Shown in pieces: positions 11,429-24,607 of a stretch of 64,000 nucleotides of DNA. The DNA is from Nomia melanderi (Eukaryota > Arthropoda > Insecta > Hymenoptera > Halictidae), in assembly GCF_051020985.1 (NCBI RefSeq), contig NW_027475133.1:682001-746000 (forward strand), given 5' to 3'. How positions within the stretch are numbered: the stretch's first letter is position 1; every line of letters starts with the position of its first letter. The position numbers were made by a program, and so were the translations under genes. The notes under the pieces are model-generated. The model saw only the letters and a program-made list of their open reading frames with translations, was not told where the DNA came from and did not search any database.

Positions 11429-12532
11429 TGAATCTGTGCAGCGGGAACGACCTCGGTCCACCAGGGGCCGAGAAAACTACCGTCTCATGGGGCCGGTCAC
11501 TCAGGGTCAGTGAAAAATCCAATATATATCTGCTGATATCTCGGGTGCTATTAGAGATAGCGCAATAAACCAAAGTGAATTATCTGCAGGAGGCCCTGGC
11601 GCATGAATCTGTGCAGCGGGAACGACCTCGGACCACCAGGGGCCGAGAAAACGACCGTCTCATGGGGCCGGACACTCAGGGTCAGTGAAAAATCCAATAT
11701 ATATCTGCTGATATCTCGGGTGCTATTACAGATAGCGCAATAAATCAAAGTGCATTGTCTCTAGGAGGCCCTGGCGCATGAATCTGTGCAGCGGGAACGA
11801 CCTCGGACCACCAGGGGCCGAAAAAACCACAGTCTCATGGGGCCGGACACTCAGGGTCAGGGTAAAATCCAATATATATCTGTTGATATCTCGGGTGCTA
11901 TTACAGATAGCGCAATAAATCAAAGTGAATTATCTGCAGGAGGCCCTGGCGCATGAATCTGTGCAGCGGGAACGACCTCGGACCACCAGGGGCCGAGAAA
12001 ACTACCGTCTTATGGGGCCGGTCACTCAGGGTCAGTGAAAAATCCAATATATATCTGCTGATATCTCGGGTGCTATTAGAGATAGCGCAATAAACCAAAG
12101 TGCATTGTCTGTAGGAGGCCCTGGCGCATGAATCTGTGCAGCGGGAACGACCTCGGAGCACCAGGGGCCGAGAAAACCACAGTCTCATGGGGCCGGTCAC
12201 TCAGGGTCAGTGAAAAATCCAATATATATCTGCTGATATCTCGGGTGCTATTAGAGATAGCGCAATAAACCAAAGTGAATTATCTGCAGGAGGCCCTGGC
12301 GCATGAATCTGTGCAGCGGGAACGACCTTGGACCACCAGGGGCCGAAAAAACCACTGTCTCATGGGGCCGGACACTCAGGGTCAGGGTAAAATCCAATAT
12401 AGATCTGGTGATATCTCGGGTGCTATTACAGATAGCGCAGTAAACCAAAGTGAATTATCTGCAGGAGTCCCTGGCGCATGAATCTGTGCAACGGGAACGA
12501 CCTCGGACCACCAGGGGCCGAGAAAACCACAG

Positions 12533-13190
12533 TCTCATGGGGCCGGACACTCAGGGTCAGGGGAGAATCCAATATAGATCTGGTGATATCTCGGGTGCTA
12601 TTACAGATAGCGCAATAAATCAAAGTGCATTACTTGTAGGAGGCCCTGGCGCATGAATCTGTGCAGCGGGTACGTCCTCGGACCTCCAGGGGCCGAGACA
12701 ACGACCGTCTCATGGGGCCGGACACTCAGGGTCAGGGTAAAATCCAATATATATCTGGTGATATCTCGGGTGCTATTACAGATAGCGCAATAAACCAAAG
12801 TGCATTGTCTGTAGGAGACCCTGGTGCATGAACCTGTGCGGCGGGAACGACCTCGGACCACCAGGGGCCGAAAAAACCACAGTCTCATGGGGCCGGACAC
12901 TCAGGGTCAGGGTAAAATCCAATATATATCTGTTGATATCTCGGGTGCTATTACAGATAGCGCAATAAATCAAAGTGAATTATCTGCAGGAGGCCCTGGC
13001 GCATGAATCTGTGCAGCGGGAACGACCTCGGACCACCAGGGGCCGAGAAAACTACCGTCTCATGGGGCCGGTCACTCAGGGTCAGTGAAAAATCCAATAT
13101 ATATCTGCTGATATCTCGGGTGCTATTAGAGATAGCGCAATAAACCAAAGTGAATTATCTGCAGGAGGCCCTGGCGCATGAATCTGTGCA
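12533..13190. repeat. 12-monomer repeat, right copy
   Basis: Counterpart of 10,433-11,090. The part from about 12,860 onward also belongs to a longer match with 23,887-24,607. Confidence 0.9.
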
Positions 13191-13580
13191 ACGGGAACGA
13201 CCTCGGACCACCAGGGGCCGAGAAAACCACAGTCTCATGGGGCCGGACACTCAGGGTCAGGGGAAAATCCAATATATATCTGGTGATATCTCGGGTGCTA
13301 TTAGAGATAGCGCAATAAATCAAAGTGCATTGTCTGGAGGAGGTCCTGGCGCATGAATCTGTGCAGCGGGAACGACCTCGGAACACCAGGGACCGAGAAA
13401 ACCACCGTCTCATGGGGCCGGACACTCAGGGTCAGTGAAAAATCCAATATATATGTGGTGATATCTCGGGTGCTATTACAGATAGCGCAATAAATCAAAG
13501 TGCATTGTCTGTAGGAGACCTTGGCGCATGAACCTCTGCAGCGGGAACGACCTCGGAAAACCAGGGGCCGAGAAAACCAC
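12860..13580. repeat. segment repeated 11,027 bp downstream, left copy
   Basis: Matches 23,887-24,607. The offset is 63 monomers plus 2 bp, the extra 2 bp being the TA insertion near 14,325. A marker difference is CCACAGTCTC here against CCACAATCTC in the right copy; the match breaks at CCACAGTC here against CGACCGTC there. Limits are approximate. Confidence 0.8.
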
Positions 13581-14320
13581 AGTCTCATGGGGCCGGACGC
13601 TCAGGGTCAGTGAAAAATCCAATATATATCTGGTGATATCTCGGGTGCTATTAGAGATAGCGCAGTAAACCAAAGTGAATTATCTGCAGGAGGCCCTGGC
13701 GCATGAATCTGTGCAACGGGAACGACCTCGGACCACCAGGGGCCGAGAAAACCACAATCTCATGGGGCCGGACACTCAGGGTCAGGGGAAAATCCAATAT
13801 AGATCTGGTGATATCTCGGGTGCTATTACAGATAGCGCAATAAATCAATGTGCATTGTCTGTAGGAGACCCTGGCGCATGAACCTGTGCAGCGGGAACGA
13901 CCTCGGACCACCAGGGGCTGAGAAAACCACTGTCTCATGGGGCCGGACACTCAGGGTCAGGGGAAAATCCAATATATATCTGGTGATATCTCGGTTGCTA
14001 TTAGAGATAGCGCAATGAACCAAAGTGAATTATCTGCAGGAGGCCCTGGCGCATGAATCTGTGCAGCGGGAACGACCTCGGACCACCAGGGGCCGAGAAA
14101 ACTATCGTCTCATGGGGCCGGTCACTCAGGATCAGTGAAAAATCCAATATATATCTGCTGATATCTCGGGTGCTGTTAGAGATAGCGCAATAAACGAAAG
14201 TGAATTATCTGCAGGAGGCCCTGGCGCATGAATCTGTGCAGCGGGAACGACCTCGGACCACCAGGGGCCGAGAAAACGACCGTCTCATGGGGCCGGACAC
14301 TCAGGGTCAGTGAAAAATCC

Positions 14321-14333
14321 AATATATATATCT
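14321..14333. other. 2-bp TA insertion
   Basis: CCAATATATATATCTGG has one more TA than the usual CCAATATATATCTGG; this is consistent with slippage in the dinucleotide run and makes a 177-bp monomer. Confidence 0.92.
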
Positions 14334-14840
14334 GGTGATATCTCGGCTGCTATTACAGATAGCGCAATAAATCAAAGTGCATTGTCTGTAGGAGGCCCTG
14401 GCGCATGAATCTGTGCAGCGGGAACGACCTCGGAACACCAGGGACCGAGAAAACCACCGTCTCATGGGGCCGGACACTCAGGGTCAGTGAAAAATCCAAT
14501 ATATATGTGGTGATATCTCGGGTGCTATTACAGATAGCGCAATAAATCAAAGTGCATTGTCTGTAGGAGGCCCTGGCGCATGAATCTGTGCAGCGGGAAC
14601 GTCCTCGGACCTCCAGGGGCCGAGAAAACCACAGTCTCATGGGGCCGGACACTCAGGGACAGGGGAAAATCCAATATAGATCTGGTGATATCTCGGGTGC
14701 TATTACAGATAGCGCAATAAATCAAAGTGCATTACCTGTAGGAGGCCCTGGCGCATAAATCTGTGCAGCGGGAACGACCTCGGACCACCAGGGGCCGAGA
14801 AAACCACAGTCTCATGGGGCCGGACACTCAGGGTCAGGGG

Positions 14841-16152
14841 AAAATCCAATATATATCTGGTGATATTTCGGGTGCTATTAGAGATAGCGCAATAAATCAA
14901 AGTGCATTTTCTGTAGGAGGCCCTGGCGCATGAATCTGTGCAGCGGGATCGACCTCGGACCAGCATGGGCCGAGAAAATCTCCGTCTCATGCGGCCGGAC
15001 TGTCAGGGTCAGGGAAAAATACAATATATATCAGGTGATATCTCAGGTGCTATTAGAGATAGCGAAATAAACCAAAGTGAATTATCTGCAGGAGTGCCTA
15101 TCGTATTAATCTGTGCAGCAGGAACGACCTCGGACCACCAGGCGCCGAGAAAATTACAGAAATTCGGAATCCGTCACCTAATGTCATGTAAAAATCCAGC
15201 ATATATCTGGTGACATCTCGGGTGCTCTTACAGATAGCGCACTAAACCAAAGTGAATTATCTGCAGGGGGCCCTGGCGCATGAATATGTGCAGCGGGAAC
15301 GACCTCGGAGCACCAGGGGCCGAGAAATCCACCGTCTCATGGGGCCGGACACTCAGGGTCAGGGGAAAATCCAATATATATCTGGTGATATCTCGGGTGC
15401 TATTAAAGATAGCGCAATAAATCATAGTGCATTGTCTGTAGGAGGCCCTAGCGCATGAATCTGTGGAGCTGGAACGACCTCGGACCACCAGGGGCCGAGA
15501 AAACCACCGTCTCATGGGGCCGGACACTCAGGGTCAGGGGAAAATCCAATATGTATATGGTGATATCTCGGGTGCTATTAGAGATAGCGCAATAAACCAA
15601 AGTGCATTGTCTGTTGGAGGCCCTGGCGCATAAATCTGTGCAGCGGGAACGACCTCGGACCACCAGGGGCCGAGAAAACCACAGTCACATGGGGCCGGAC
15701 ACTCAGGGTCAGGGGAAAATCCAATATATATCTGGTGATATTTCGGGTGCTATTAGAGATAGCGCAATAAATCAAAGTGCATTGTCTGTAGGAGGCCCTG
15801 GCGCATGAATCTGTGCAGCTGGAACGACCTCGGAACACCAGGGACCGAGAAAACCACCGTCTCATGGGGCTGGACACTCAGGGTCAGTGAAAAATCCAAT
15901 ATATATGTGGTGATATCTCGGGTGCTATGACAGATAGCGCAATAAATCAAAGTGCATTGTCTGTAGGAGACCCTGGTGCATGAACCTGTGCGGCGGGAAC
16001 GACATCGGACCACCAGGGGCCGGGAAAACCACCGTCTCATGGGGCCGGACACTCAGGGTCAGGGGAAAATCCAATATATATCCGGTGATATCTCGGGTGC
16101 TATTACAGATAGCGCAATAAATCAAAGTGCATTGCCTGTAGGAGGCCCTGGC
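14841..16152. repeat. 1.3-kb segment present three times, first copy
   Basis: Pairs with 26,216-27,352 (offset 11,375, then 11,200) and with 36,888-38,199 (offset 22,047). It contains the only B block of the core and the markers GGGATCGACC, GCCTATCGTATTAATC, GACATCTCGG and CTGTTGGAGG. This copy has the diverging variants AGAAATTCGG and GAGAAATCC, while the other two agree with each other, so the 26-kb and 37-kb copies share a more recent origin. Confidence 0.88.
15151..15205. repeat. B1 block, only one in the core
   Basis: Has CAGAAATTCGG and CACCTAATGTC, followed by GACATCTCGG and a CTCTTACAG monomer. Belongs to the 1.3-kb segment found three times. Confidence 0.9.
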
Positions 16153-17311
16153 GTATGAATCTGTGCAGCGGGAACGACCTCGGACCACCAGGGGCCGAGA
16201 AAACGACCGTCTCATGGGGCCGGACCCTCAGGGTCAGTGAAAAATCCAATATATATCTGCTGATATCTCGGGTGCTATTACAGATAGCGCAATAAATCAA
16301 AGTGCATTGTCTGTAGGAGGCCCTGGCGCATGAATCTGTGCAGCGGGAACGACCTCGGACCATCAGGGGCCGAAAAAACCACAGTCTCATGGGGCCGGAC
16401 ACCCAGGGTCAGGGTAAAATCCAATATATATCTGGTGATATCTCGGGTGCTATTACAGATAGCGCAATAAATCAAAGTGCATTGTCTGTAGGAGGCCCTG
16501 GCGCATGAATCTTCGCAGCGGGAACGACCTCGGACCACCAGGGGCCGAGAAAACTACCGCCTCATGAGGCCGGACACTCAGGGTCAGTGAAAAATCCAAT
16601 ATATATCTGGTGATATCTCGGCTGCTATTACAGATAGCGCAATAAGTCAAAGTGCATTGTCTGTAGGAGGCCCTGGCGCATGAATCTGTGCAACGGGAAC
16701 GACCTCGGACCACCAGGGGCCGAGAAAACCACAGTCTCATGGGGCCGGACACACAGGGTCAGGGTAAAATCCAATATATATCTGGTGATATCTCGGGTGC
16801 TATTAGAGATAGCGCAATAAGCCAAAGTGCATTGTCTGTAGGAGGACCTGGCGCATGAATCTGTGCAGGGGGAACGACCTCGGACCACCAGGGGCCGAAA
16901 AAACCGCAGTCTCATGGGGCCGGACACCCAGGGTCAGGGTAAAATCCAATATATATCTGGTGATATCTCGGGTGCTATTACAGATTGCGCAATAAATGAA
17001 AGTGCATTGTCTGTAGGAGGCCCTGGCGCATGAATCTGTGCAGCGGGAACGACCTCGGAACACCAGGGACCGAGAAAACCACCGTCTCATGGGGCTGGAC
17101 ACTCAGGGTCAGTGAAAAATCCAATATATATCTGGTGATATCTCGGCTGCTATTACAGATAGCGCAATAAATCAAAGTGCATTGTCTGTAGGAGGCCCTG
17201 GCGCATGAATCTGTGCAGCGGGAACGACCTCGGACCACCAGGGGCAGAGAAAACCACCTTCTCATGGGGCCGGACACTCAGGGTCAGGGAAAAATCCAAT
17301 ATATATCTGGT

Positions 17312-19411
17312 GATATCTCGGGTGCTATTACAGATAGCGCAATAAATCAAAGTGCATTACCTGTAGGAGGCCCTGGCGCATGAATCTGTGCAACGGGAAC
17401 GACCTCGGACCACCAGGGGCCGAGAAAACCACAGTCTCATGGGGCCGGACACTCAGGGTCAGGGGAAAATCCAATATATATCTGGTGATATCTCGGGTGC
17501 TATTAGAGATAGCGCAATAAACGAAAGTGCATTGTCTGTAGGAGGCCCTGCCGCATGATTCTGTGCAGCGGGAACGACCTCGGAACACCAGGGACCGAGA
17601 AAACCACCGTCTCATGGGGCCGGACACTCAGGGTCAGTGAAACATCCAATATATATCTGCTGATATCTCGGGTGCTATTACAGATAGCGCAATAAATCAA
17701 AGTGCATTGTCTGTAGGAGGCCCTGGCGCATGAATCTGTGCAGCGGGAACGACCTCGGAGCACCAGGGGCCGAGAAAACCACAGTCTCATGGGGCCGGTC
17801 ACTCAGGGTCAGTGAAAAATCCAATATATATCTGCTGATATCTCGGGTGCTATTAGAGATAGCGCAATAAACCAAAGTGAATTATCTGCAGGAGGCCCTG
17901 GCGCATGAATCTGTGCAACGGGAACGACCTCGGACCACCAGGGGCCGAGAAAACCACAGTCTCATGGGGCCGGACACTCAGGGTCAGGGGAAAATCCAAT
18001 ATAGATCTGGTGATATCTGGGGTGCTATTACAGATAGCGCAATAAATCAAAGTGCATTACCTGTAGGAGGCCCTGGCGCATGAATCTGTGCAGCGGGAAC
18101 GACCTCGGACCACCAGGGGCCGAGAAAACGACCGTCTCATGGGGCCGGACACTCAGGGTCAGTGAAAAATCCAATATATATCTGCTGATATCTCGGGTGC
18201 TATTACAGATAGCGCAATAAATCAAAGTGCATTGACTGTAGGAGGCCCTGGCGCATGAATCTGTGCAGCGGGAACGACCTCGGACAACCAGGGGCCGAGA
18301 AAACCACAGTCCCATGGGGCCGGACACTCAGGATCAGGGGAAAATCCAATATATATCTGGTGATATCTCGGGTGCTATTAGAGATAGCGCAATAAACCAA
18401 AGTGAATTATCTGCAGCAGGCCCTGGCGCATGAATCTGTGCAGCGGGAACGACCTCGGACCACCAGGGGCCGAGAAAACTACCGTCTCATGGGGCCGGAC
18501 ACTCAGGGCCAGTGAAAAATCCAATATATATCTGGTGATATCTCGGCTCCTATTACCGATAGCGCAATATATCAAAGTGCATTGTCTGTAGGAGGCCCTG
18601 TCGCATGAATCTGGGAAGCGGGAGCGACCTCGGATCACCAGGGGCCGAGAAAACCACCGTCTCATGGGGCCGGACACTCAGGGTCATGGAAAAATCCAAT
18701 ATATATCTGGTGATATCTCGGGTGCTATTAGAGATAGCGCAATAAACCAAAGTGAATTATCTGCAGCAGGCCCTGGCGCATGAATCTGTGCAGCGGGAAC
18801 GACCTCGGACCACCAGGGGCCGAGAAAACTACCGTCTCATGGGGCCGGACACTCAGGGTCAGGGGAAAATCCAATATATATCTGGTGATATCTCGGGTGC
18901 TATTAGAGATAGCGCAATAAACCAAAGTGAATTATCTGCAGGAGGCCCTGGCGCATGAATCTGTGCAGCGGGAACGACCTCGGTCCACCAGGGGCCGAGA
19001 AAACTACCGTCTCATGGGGCCGGTCACTCAGGGTCAGTGAAAAATCCAATATATATCTGCTGATATCTCGGGTGCTATTAGAGATAGCGCAATAAACCAA
19101 AGTGAATTATCTGCAGGAGGCCCTGGCGCATGAATCTGTGCAGCGGGAACGACCTCGGACCACCAGGGGCCGAGAAAACGACCGTCTCATGGGGCCGGAC
19201 ACTCAGGGTCAGTGAAAAATCCAATATATATCTGCTGATATCTCGGGTGCTATTACAGATAGCGCAATAAATCAAAGTGCATTGTCTGTAGGAGGCCCTG
19301 GCGCATGAATCTGTGCAGCGGGAACGACCTCGGACCACCAGGGGCCGAAAAAACCACAGTCTCATGGGGCCGGACACTCAGGGTCAGGGTAAAATCCAAT
19401 ATATATCTGTT
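17312..19411. repeat. 13-monomer higher-order repeat, copy 1 (12 monomers)
   Basis: Ordered monomers match those of the next two copies, with markers GCATGATTCTG, GTGAAACATCC, CGGAGCACCAG, GGGCCAGTG and GAAGCGGGAGC in the same sequence. One monomer, corresponding to 19,977-20,151, is absent, so the unit is 2,100 bp instead of 2,275. A few private substitutions (for example CCCATGGGG near 18,310 and GGATCAGGGG near 18,332) show it is the most diverged of the three. The unit start is arbitrary. Confidence 0.92.
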
Positions 19412-21686
19412 GATATCTCGGGTGCTATTACAGATAGCGCAATAAATCAAAGTGAATTATCTGCAGGAGGCCCTGGCGCATGAATCTGTGCAACGGGAAC
19501 GACCTCGGACCACCAGGGGCCGAGAAAACCACAGTCTCATGGGGCCGGACACTCAGGGTCAGGGGAAAATCCAATATATATCTGGTGATATCTCGGGTGC
19601 TATTAGAGATAGCGCAATAAACGAAAGTGCATTGTCTGTAGGAGGCCCTGCCGCATGATTCTGTGCAGCGGGAACGACCTCGGAACACCAGGGACCGAGA
19701 AAACCACCGTCTCATGGGGCCGGACACTCAGGGTCAGTGAAACATCCAATATATATCTGCTGATATCTCGGGTGCTATTACAGATAGCGCAATAAATCAA
19801 AGTGCATTGTCTGTAGGAGGCCCTGGCGCATGAATCTGTGCAGCGGGAACGACCTCGGAGCACCAGGGGCCGAGAAAACCACAGTCTCATGGGGCCGGTC
19901 ACTCAGGGTCAGTGAAAAATCCAATATATATCTGCTGATATCTCGGGTGCTATTAGAGATAGCGCAATAAACCAAAGTGAATTATCTGCAGGAGGCCCTG
20001 GCGCATGAATCTGTGCAACGGGAACGACCTCGGACCACCAGGGGCCGAGAAAACCACAGTCTCATGGGGCCGGACACTCAGGGTCAGGGGAAAATCCAAT
20101 ATAGATCTGGTGATATCTCGGGTGCTATTACAGATAGCGCAATAAACCAAAGTGAATTATCTGCAGGAGGCCCTGGCGCATGAATCTGTGCAACGGGAAC
20201 GACCTCGGACCACCAGGGGCCGCGAAAACCACAGTCTCATGGGGCCGGACACTCAGGGTCAGGGGAAAATCCAATATAGATCTGGTGATATCTGGGGTGC
20301 TATTACAGATAGCGCAATAAATCAAAGTGCATTACCTGTAGGAGGCCCTGGCGCATGAATCTGTGCAGCGGGAACGACCTCGGACCACCAGGGGCCGAGA
20401 AAACGACCGTCTCATGGTTCCGGACACTCAGGGTCAGTGAAAAATCCAATATATATCTGCTGATATCTCGGGTGCTATTACAGATAGCGCAATAAATCAA
20501 AGTGCATTGACTGTAGGAGGCCCTGGCGCATGAATCTGTGCAGCGGGAACGACCTCGGACAACCAGGGGCCGAGAAAACCACAGTCTCATGGGGCCGGAC
20601 ACTCAGGGTCAGGGGAAAATCCAATATATATCTGGTGATATCTCGGGTGCTATTAGAGATAGCGCAATAAACCAAAGTGAATTATCTGCAGCAGGCCCTG
20701 GCGCATGAATCTGTGCAGCGGGAACGACCTCGGACCACCAGGGGCCGAGAAAACTACCGTCTCATGGGGCCGGACACTCAGGGCCAGTGAAAAATCCAAT
20801 ATATATCTGGTGATATCTCGGCTCCTATTACCGATAGCGCAATATATCAAAGTGCATTGTCTGTAGGAGGCCCTGTCGCATGAATCTGGGAAGCGGGAGC
20901 GACCTCGGATCACCAGGGGCCGAGAAAACCACCGTCTCATGGGGCCGGACACTCAGGGTCATGGAAAAATCCAATATATATCTGGTGATATCTCGGGTGC
21001 TATTACAGATAGCGCAATAAATCAAAGTGCATTGTCTGCAGGAGGCCCTGGCCCATGAATCTGTGCAGCGGAAACGACCTCGGACCACCAGGGGCCGAGA
21101 AAACCACAGTCTCATGGGGCCGGACACTCAGGGTCAGGGGAAAATCCAATATATATCTGGTGATATCTCGGGTGCTATTAGAGATAGCGCAATAAACCAA
21201 AGTGAATTATCTGCAGGAGGCCCTGGCGCATGAATCTGTGCAGCGGGAACGACCTCGGTCCACCAGGGGCCGAGAAAACTACCGTCTCATGGGGCCGGTC
21301 ACTCAGGGTCAGTGAAAAATCCAATATATATCTGCTGATATCTCGGGTGCTATTAGAGATAGCGCAATAAACCAAAGTGAATTATCTGCAGGAGGCCCTG
21401 GCGCATGAATCTGTGCAGCGGGAACGACCTCGGACCACCAGGGGCCGAGAAAACGACCGTCTCATGGGGCCGGACACTCAGGGTCAGTGAAAAATCCAAT
21501 ATATATCTGCTGATATCTCGGGTGCTATTACAGATAGCGCAATAAATCAAAGTGCATTGTCTGTAGGAGGCCCTGGCGCATGAATCTGTGCAGCGGGAAC
21601 GACCTCGGACCACCAGGGGCCGAAAAAACCACAGTCTCATGGGGCCGGACACTCAGGGTCAGGGTAAAATCCAATATATATCTGTT
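19412..21686. repeat. 13-monomer higher-order repeat, copy 2
   Basis: A 2,275-bp unit of exactly 13 monomers that appears identical to 21,687-23,961: every monomer read through both copies gave the same translated sequence, including the private ATGGTTCCGG variant near 20,415 and 22,690. Such identity indicates very recent duplication, or a duplicated stretch introduced in assembly. Confidence 0.95.
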
Positions 21687-23961
21687 GATATCTCGGGTGC
21701 TATTACAGATAGCGCAATAAATCAAAGTGAATTATCTGCAGGAGGCCCTGGCGCATGAATCTGTGCAACGGGAACGACCTCGGACCACCAGGGGCCGAGA
21801 AAACCACAGTCTCATGGGGCCGGACACTCAGGGTCAGGGGAAAATCCAATATATATCTGGTGATATCTCGGGTGCTATTAGAGATAGCGCAATAAACGAA
21901 AGTGCATTGTCTGTAGGAGGCCCTGCCGCATGATTCTGTGCAGCGGGAACGACCTCGGAACACCAGGGACCGAGAAAACCACCGTCTCATGGGGCCGGAC
22001 ACTCAGGGTCAGTGAAACATCCAATATATATCTGCTGATATCTCGGGTGCTATTACAGATAGCGCAATAAATCAAAGTGCATTGTCTGTAGGAGGCCCTG
22101 GCGCATGAATCTGTGCAGCGGGAACGACCTCGGAGCACCAGGGGCCGAGAAAACCACAGTCTCATGGGGCCGGTCACTCAGGGTCAGTGAAAAATCCAAT
22201 ATATATCTGCTGATATCTCGGGTGCTATTAGAGATAGCGCAATAAACCAAAGTGAATTATCTGCAGGAGGCCCTGGCGCATGAATCTGTGCAACGGGAAC
22301 GACCTCGGACCACCAGGGGCCGAGAAAACCACAGTCTCATGGGGCCGGACACTCAGGGTCAGGGGAAAATCCAATATAGATCTGGTGATATCTCGGGTGC
22401 TATTACAGATAGCGCAATAAACCAAAGTGAATTATCTGCAGGAGGCCCTGGCGCATGAATCTGTGCAACGGGAACGACCTCGGACCACCAGGGGCCGCGA
22501 AAACCACAGTCTCATGGGGCCGGACACTCAGGGTCAGGGGAAAATCCAATATAGATCTGGTGATATCTGGGGTGCTATTACAGATAGCGCAATAAATCAA
22601 AGTGCATTACCTGTAGGAGGCCCTGGCGCATGAATCTGTGCAGCGGGAACGACCTCGGACCACCAGGGGCCGAGAAAACGACCGTCTCATGGTTCCGGAC
22701 ACTCAGGGTCAGTGAAAAATCCAATATATATCTGCTGATATCTCGGGTGCTATTACAGATAGCGCAATAAATCAAAGTGCATTGACTGTAGGAGGCCCTG
22801 GCGCATGAATCTGTGCAGCGGGAACGACCTCGGACAACCAGGGGCCGAGAAAACCACAGTCTCATGGGGCCGGACACTCAGGGTCAGGGGAAAATCCAAT
22901 ATATATCTGGTGATATCTCGGGTGCTATTAGAGATAGCGCAATAAACCAAAGTGAATTATCTGCAGCAGGCCCTGGCGCATGAATCTGTGCAGCGGGAAC
23001 GACCTCGGACCACCAGGGGCCGAGAAAACTACCGTCTCATGGGGCCGGACACTCAGGGCCAGTGAAAAATCCAATATATATCTGGTGATATCTCGGCTCC
23101 TATTACCGATAGCGCAATATATCAAAGTGCATTGTCTGTAGGAGGCCCTGTCGCATGAATCTGGGAAGCGGGAGCGACCTCGGATCACCAGGGGCCGAGA
23201 AAACCACCGTCTCATGGGGCCGGACACTCAGGGTCATGGAAAAATCCAATATATATCTGGTGATATCTCGGGTGCTATTACAGATAGCGCAATAAATCAA
23301 AGTGCATTGTCTGCAGGAGGCCCTGGCCCATGAATCTGTGCAGCGGAAACGACCTCGGACCACCAGGGGCCGAGAAAACCACAGTCTCATGGGGCCGGAC
23401 ACTCAGGGTCAGGGGAAAATCCAATATATATCTGGTGATATCTCGGGTGCTATTAGAGATAGCGCAATAAACCAAAGTGAATTATCTGCAGGAGGCCCTG
23501 GCGCATGAATCTGTGCAGCGGGAACGACCTCGGTCCACCAGGGGCCGAGAAAACTACCGTCTCATGGGGCCGGTCACTCAGGGTCAGTGAAAAATCCAAT
23601 ATATATCTGCTGATATCTCGGGTGCTATTAGAGATAGCGCAATAAACCAAAGTGAATTATCTGCAGGAGGCCCTGGCGCATGAATCTGTGCAGCGGGAAC
23701 GACCTCGGACCACCAGGGGCCGAGAAAACGACCGTCTCATGGGGCCGGACACTCAGGGTCAGTGAAAAATCCAATATATATCTGCTGATATCTCGGGTGC
23801 TATTACAGATAGCGCAATAAATCAAAGTGCATTGTCTGTAGGAGGCCCTGGCGCATGAATCTGTGCAGCGGGAACGACCTCGGACCACCAGGGGCCGAAA
23901 AAACCACAGTCTCATGGGGCCGGACACTCAGGGTCAGGGTAAAATCCAATATATATCTGTT
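21687..23961. repeat. 13-monomer higher-order repeat, copy 3
   Basis: Counterpart of 19,412-21,686. After 23,961 the order changes to monomers of the type found near 12.95 kb, so the 13-mer series ends here. Confidence 0.95.
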
Positions 23962-24607
23962 GATATCTCGGGTGCTATTACAGATAGCGCAATAAATCAA
24001 AGTGAATTATCTGCAGGAGGCCCTGGCGCATGAATCTGTGCAGCGGGAACGACCTCGGACCACCAGGGGCCGAGAAAACTACCGTCTCATGGGGCCGGTC
24101 ACTCAGGGTCAGTGAAAAATCCAATATATATCTGCTGATATCTCGGGTGCTATTAGAGATAGCGCAATAAACCAAAGTGAATTATCTGCAGGAGGCCCTG
24201 GCGCATGAATCTGTGCAACGGGAACGACCTCGGACCACCAGGGGCCGAGAAAACCACAATCTCATGGGGCCGGACACTCAGGGTCAGGGGAAAATCCAAT
24301 ATATATCTGGTGATATCTCGGGTGCTATTAGAGATAGCGCAATAAATCAAAGTGCATTGTCTGGAGGAGGTCCTGGCGCATGAATCTGTGCAGCGGGAAC
24401 GACCTCGGAACACCAGGGACCGAGAAAACCACCGTCTCATGGGGCCGGACACTCAGGGTCAGTGAAAAATCCAATATATATGTGGTGATATCTCGGGTGC
24501 TATTACAGATAGCGCAATAAATCAAAGTGCATTGTCTGTAGGAGACCTTGGCGCATGAACCTCTGCAGCGGGAACGACCTCGGAAAACCAGGGGCCGAGA
24601 AAACGAC
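23887..24607. repeat. segment repeated from 12.9 kb, right copy
   Basis: Counterpart of 12,860-13,580. It follows the last 13-monomer copy directly, so the core contains two different long-range repeat orders joined near 23,960. Confidence 0.8.
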
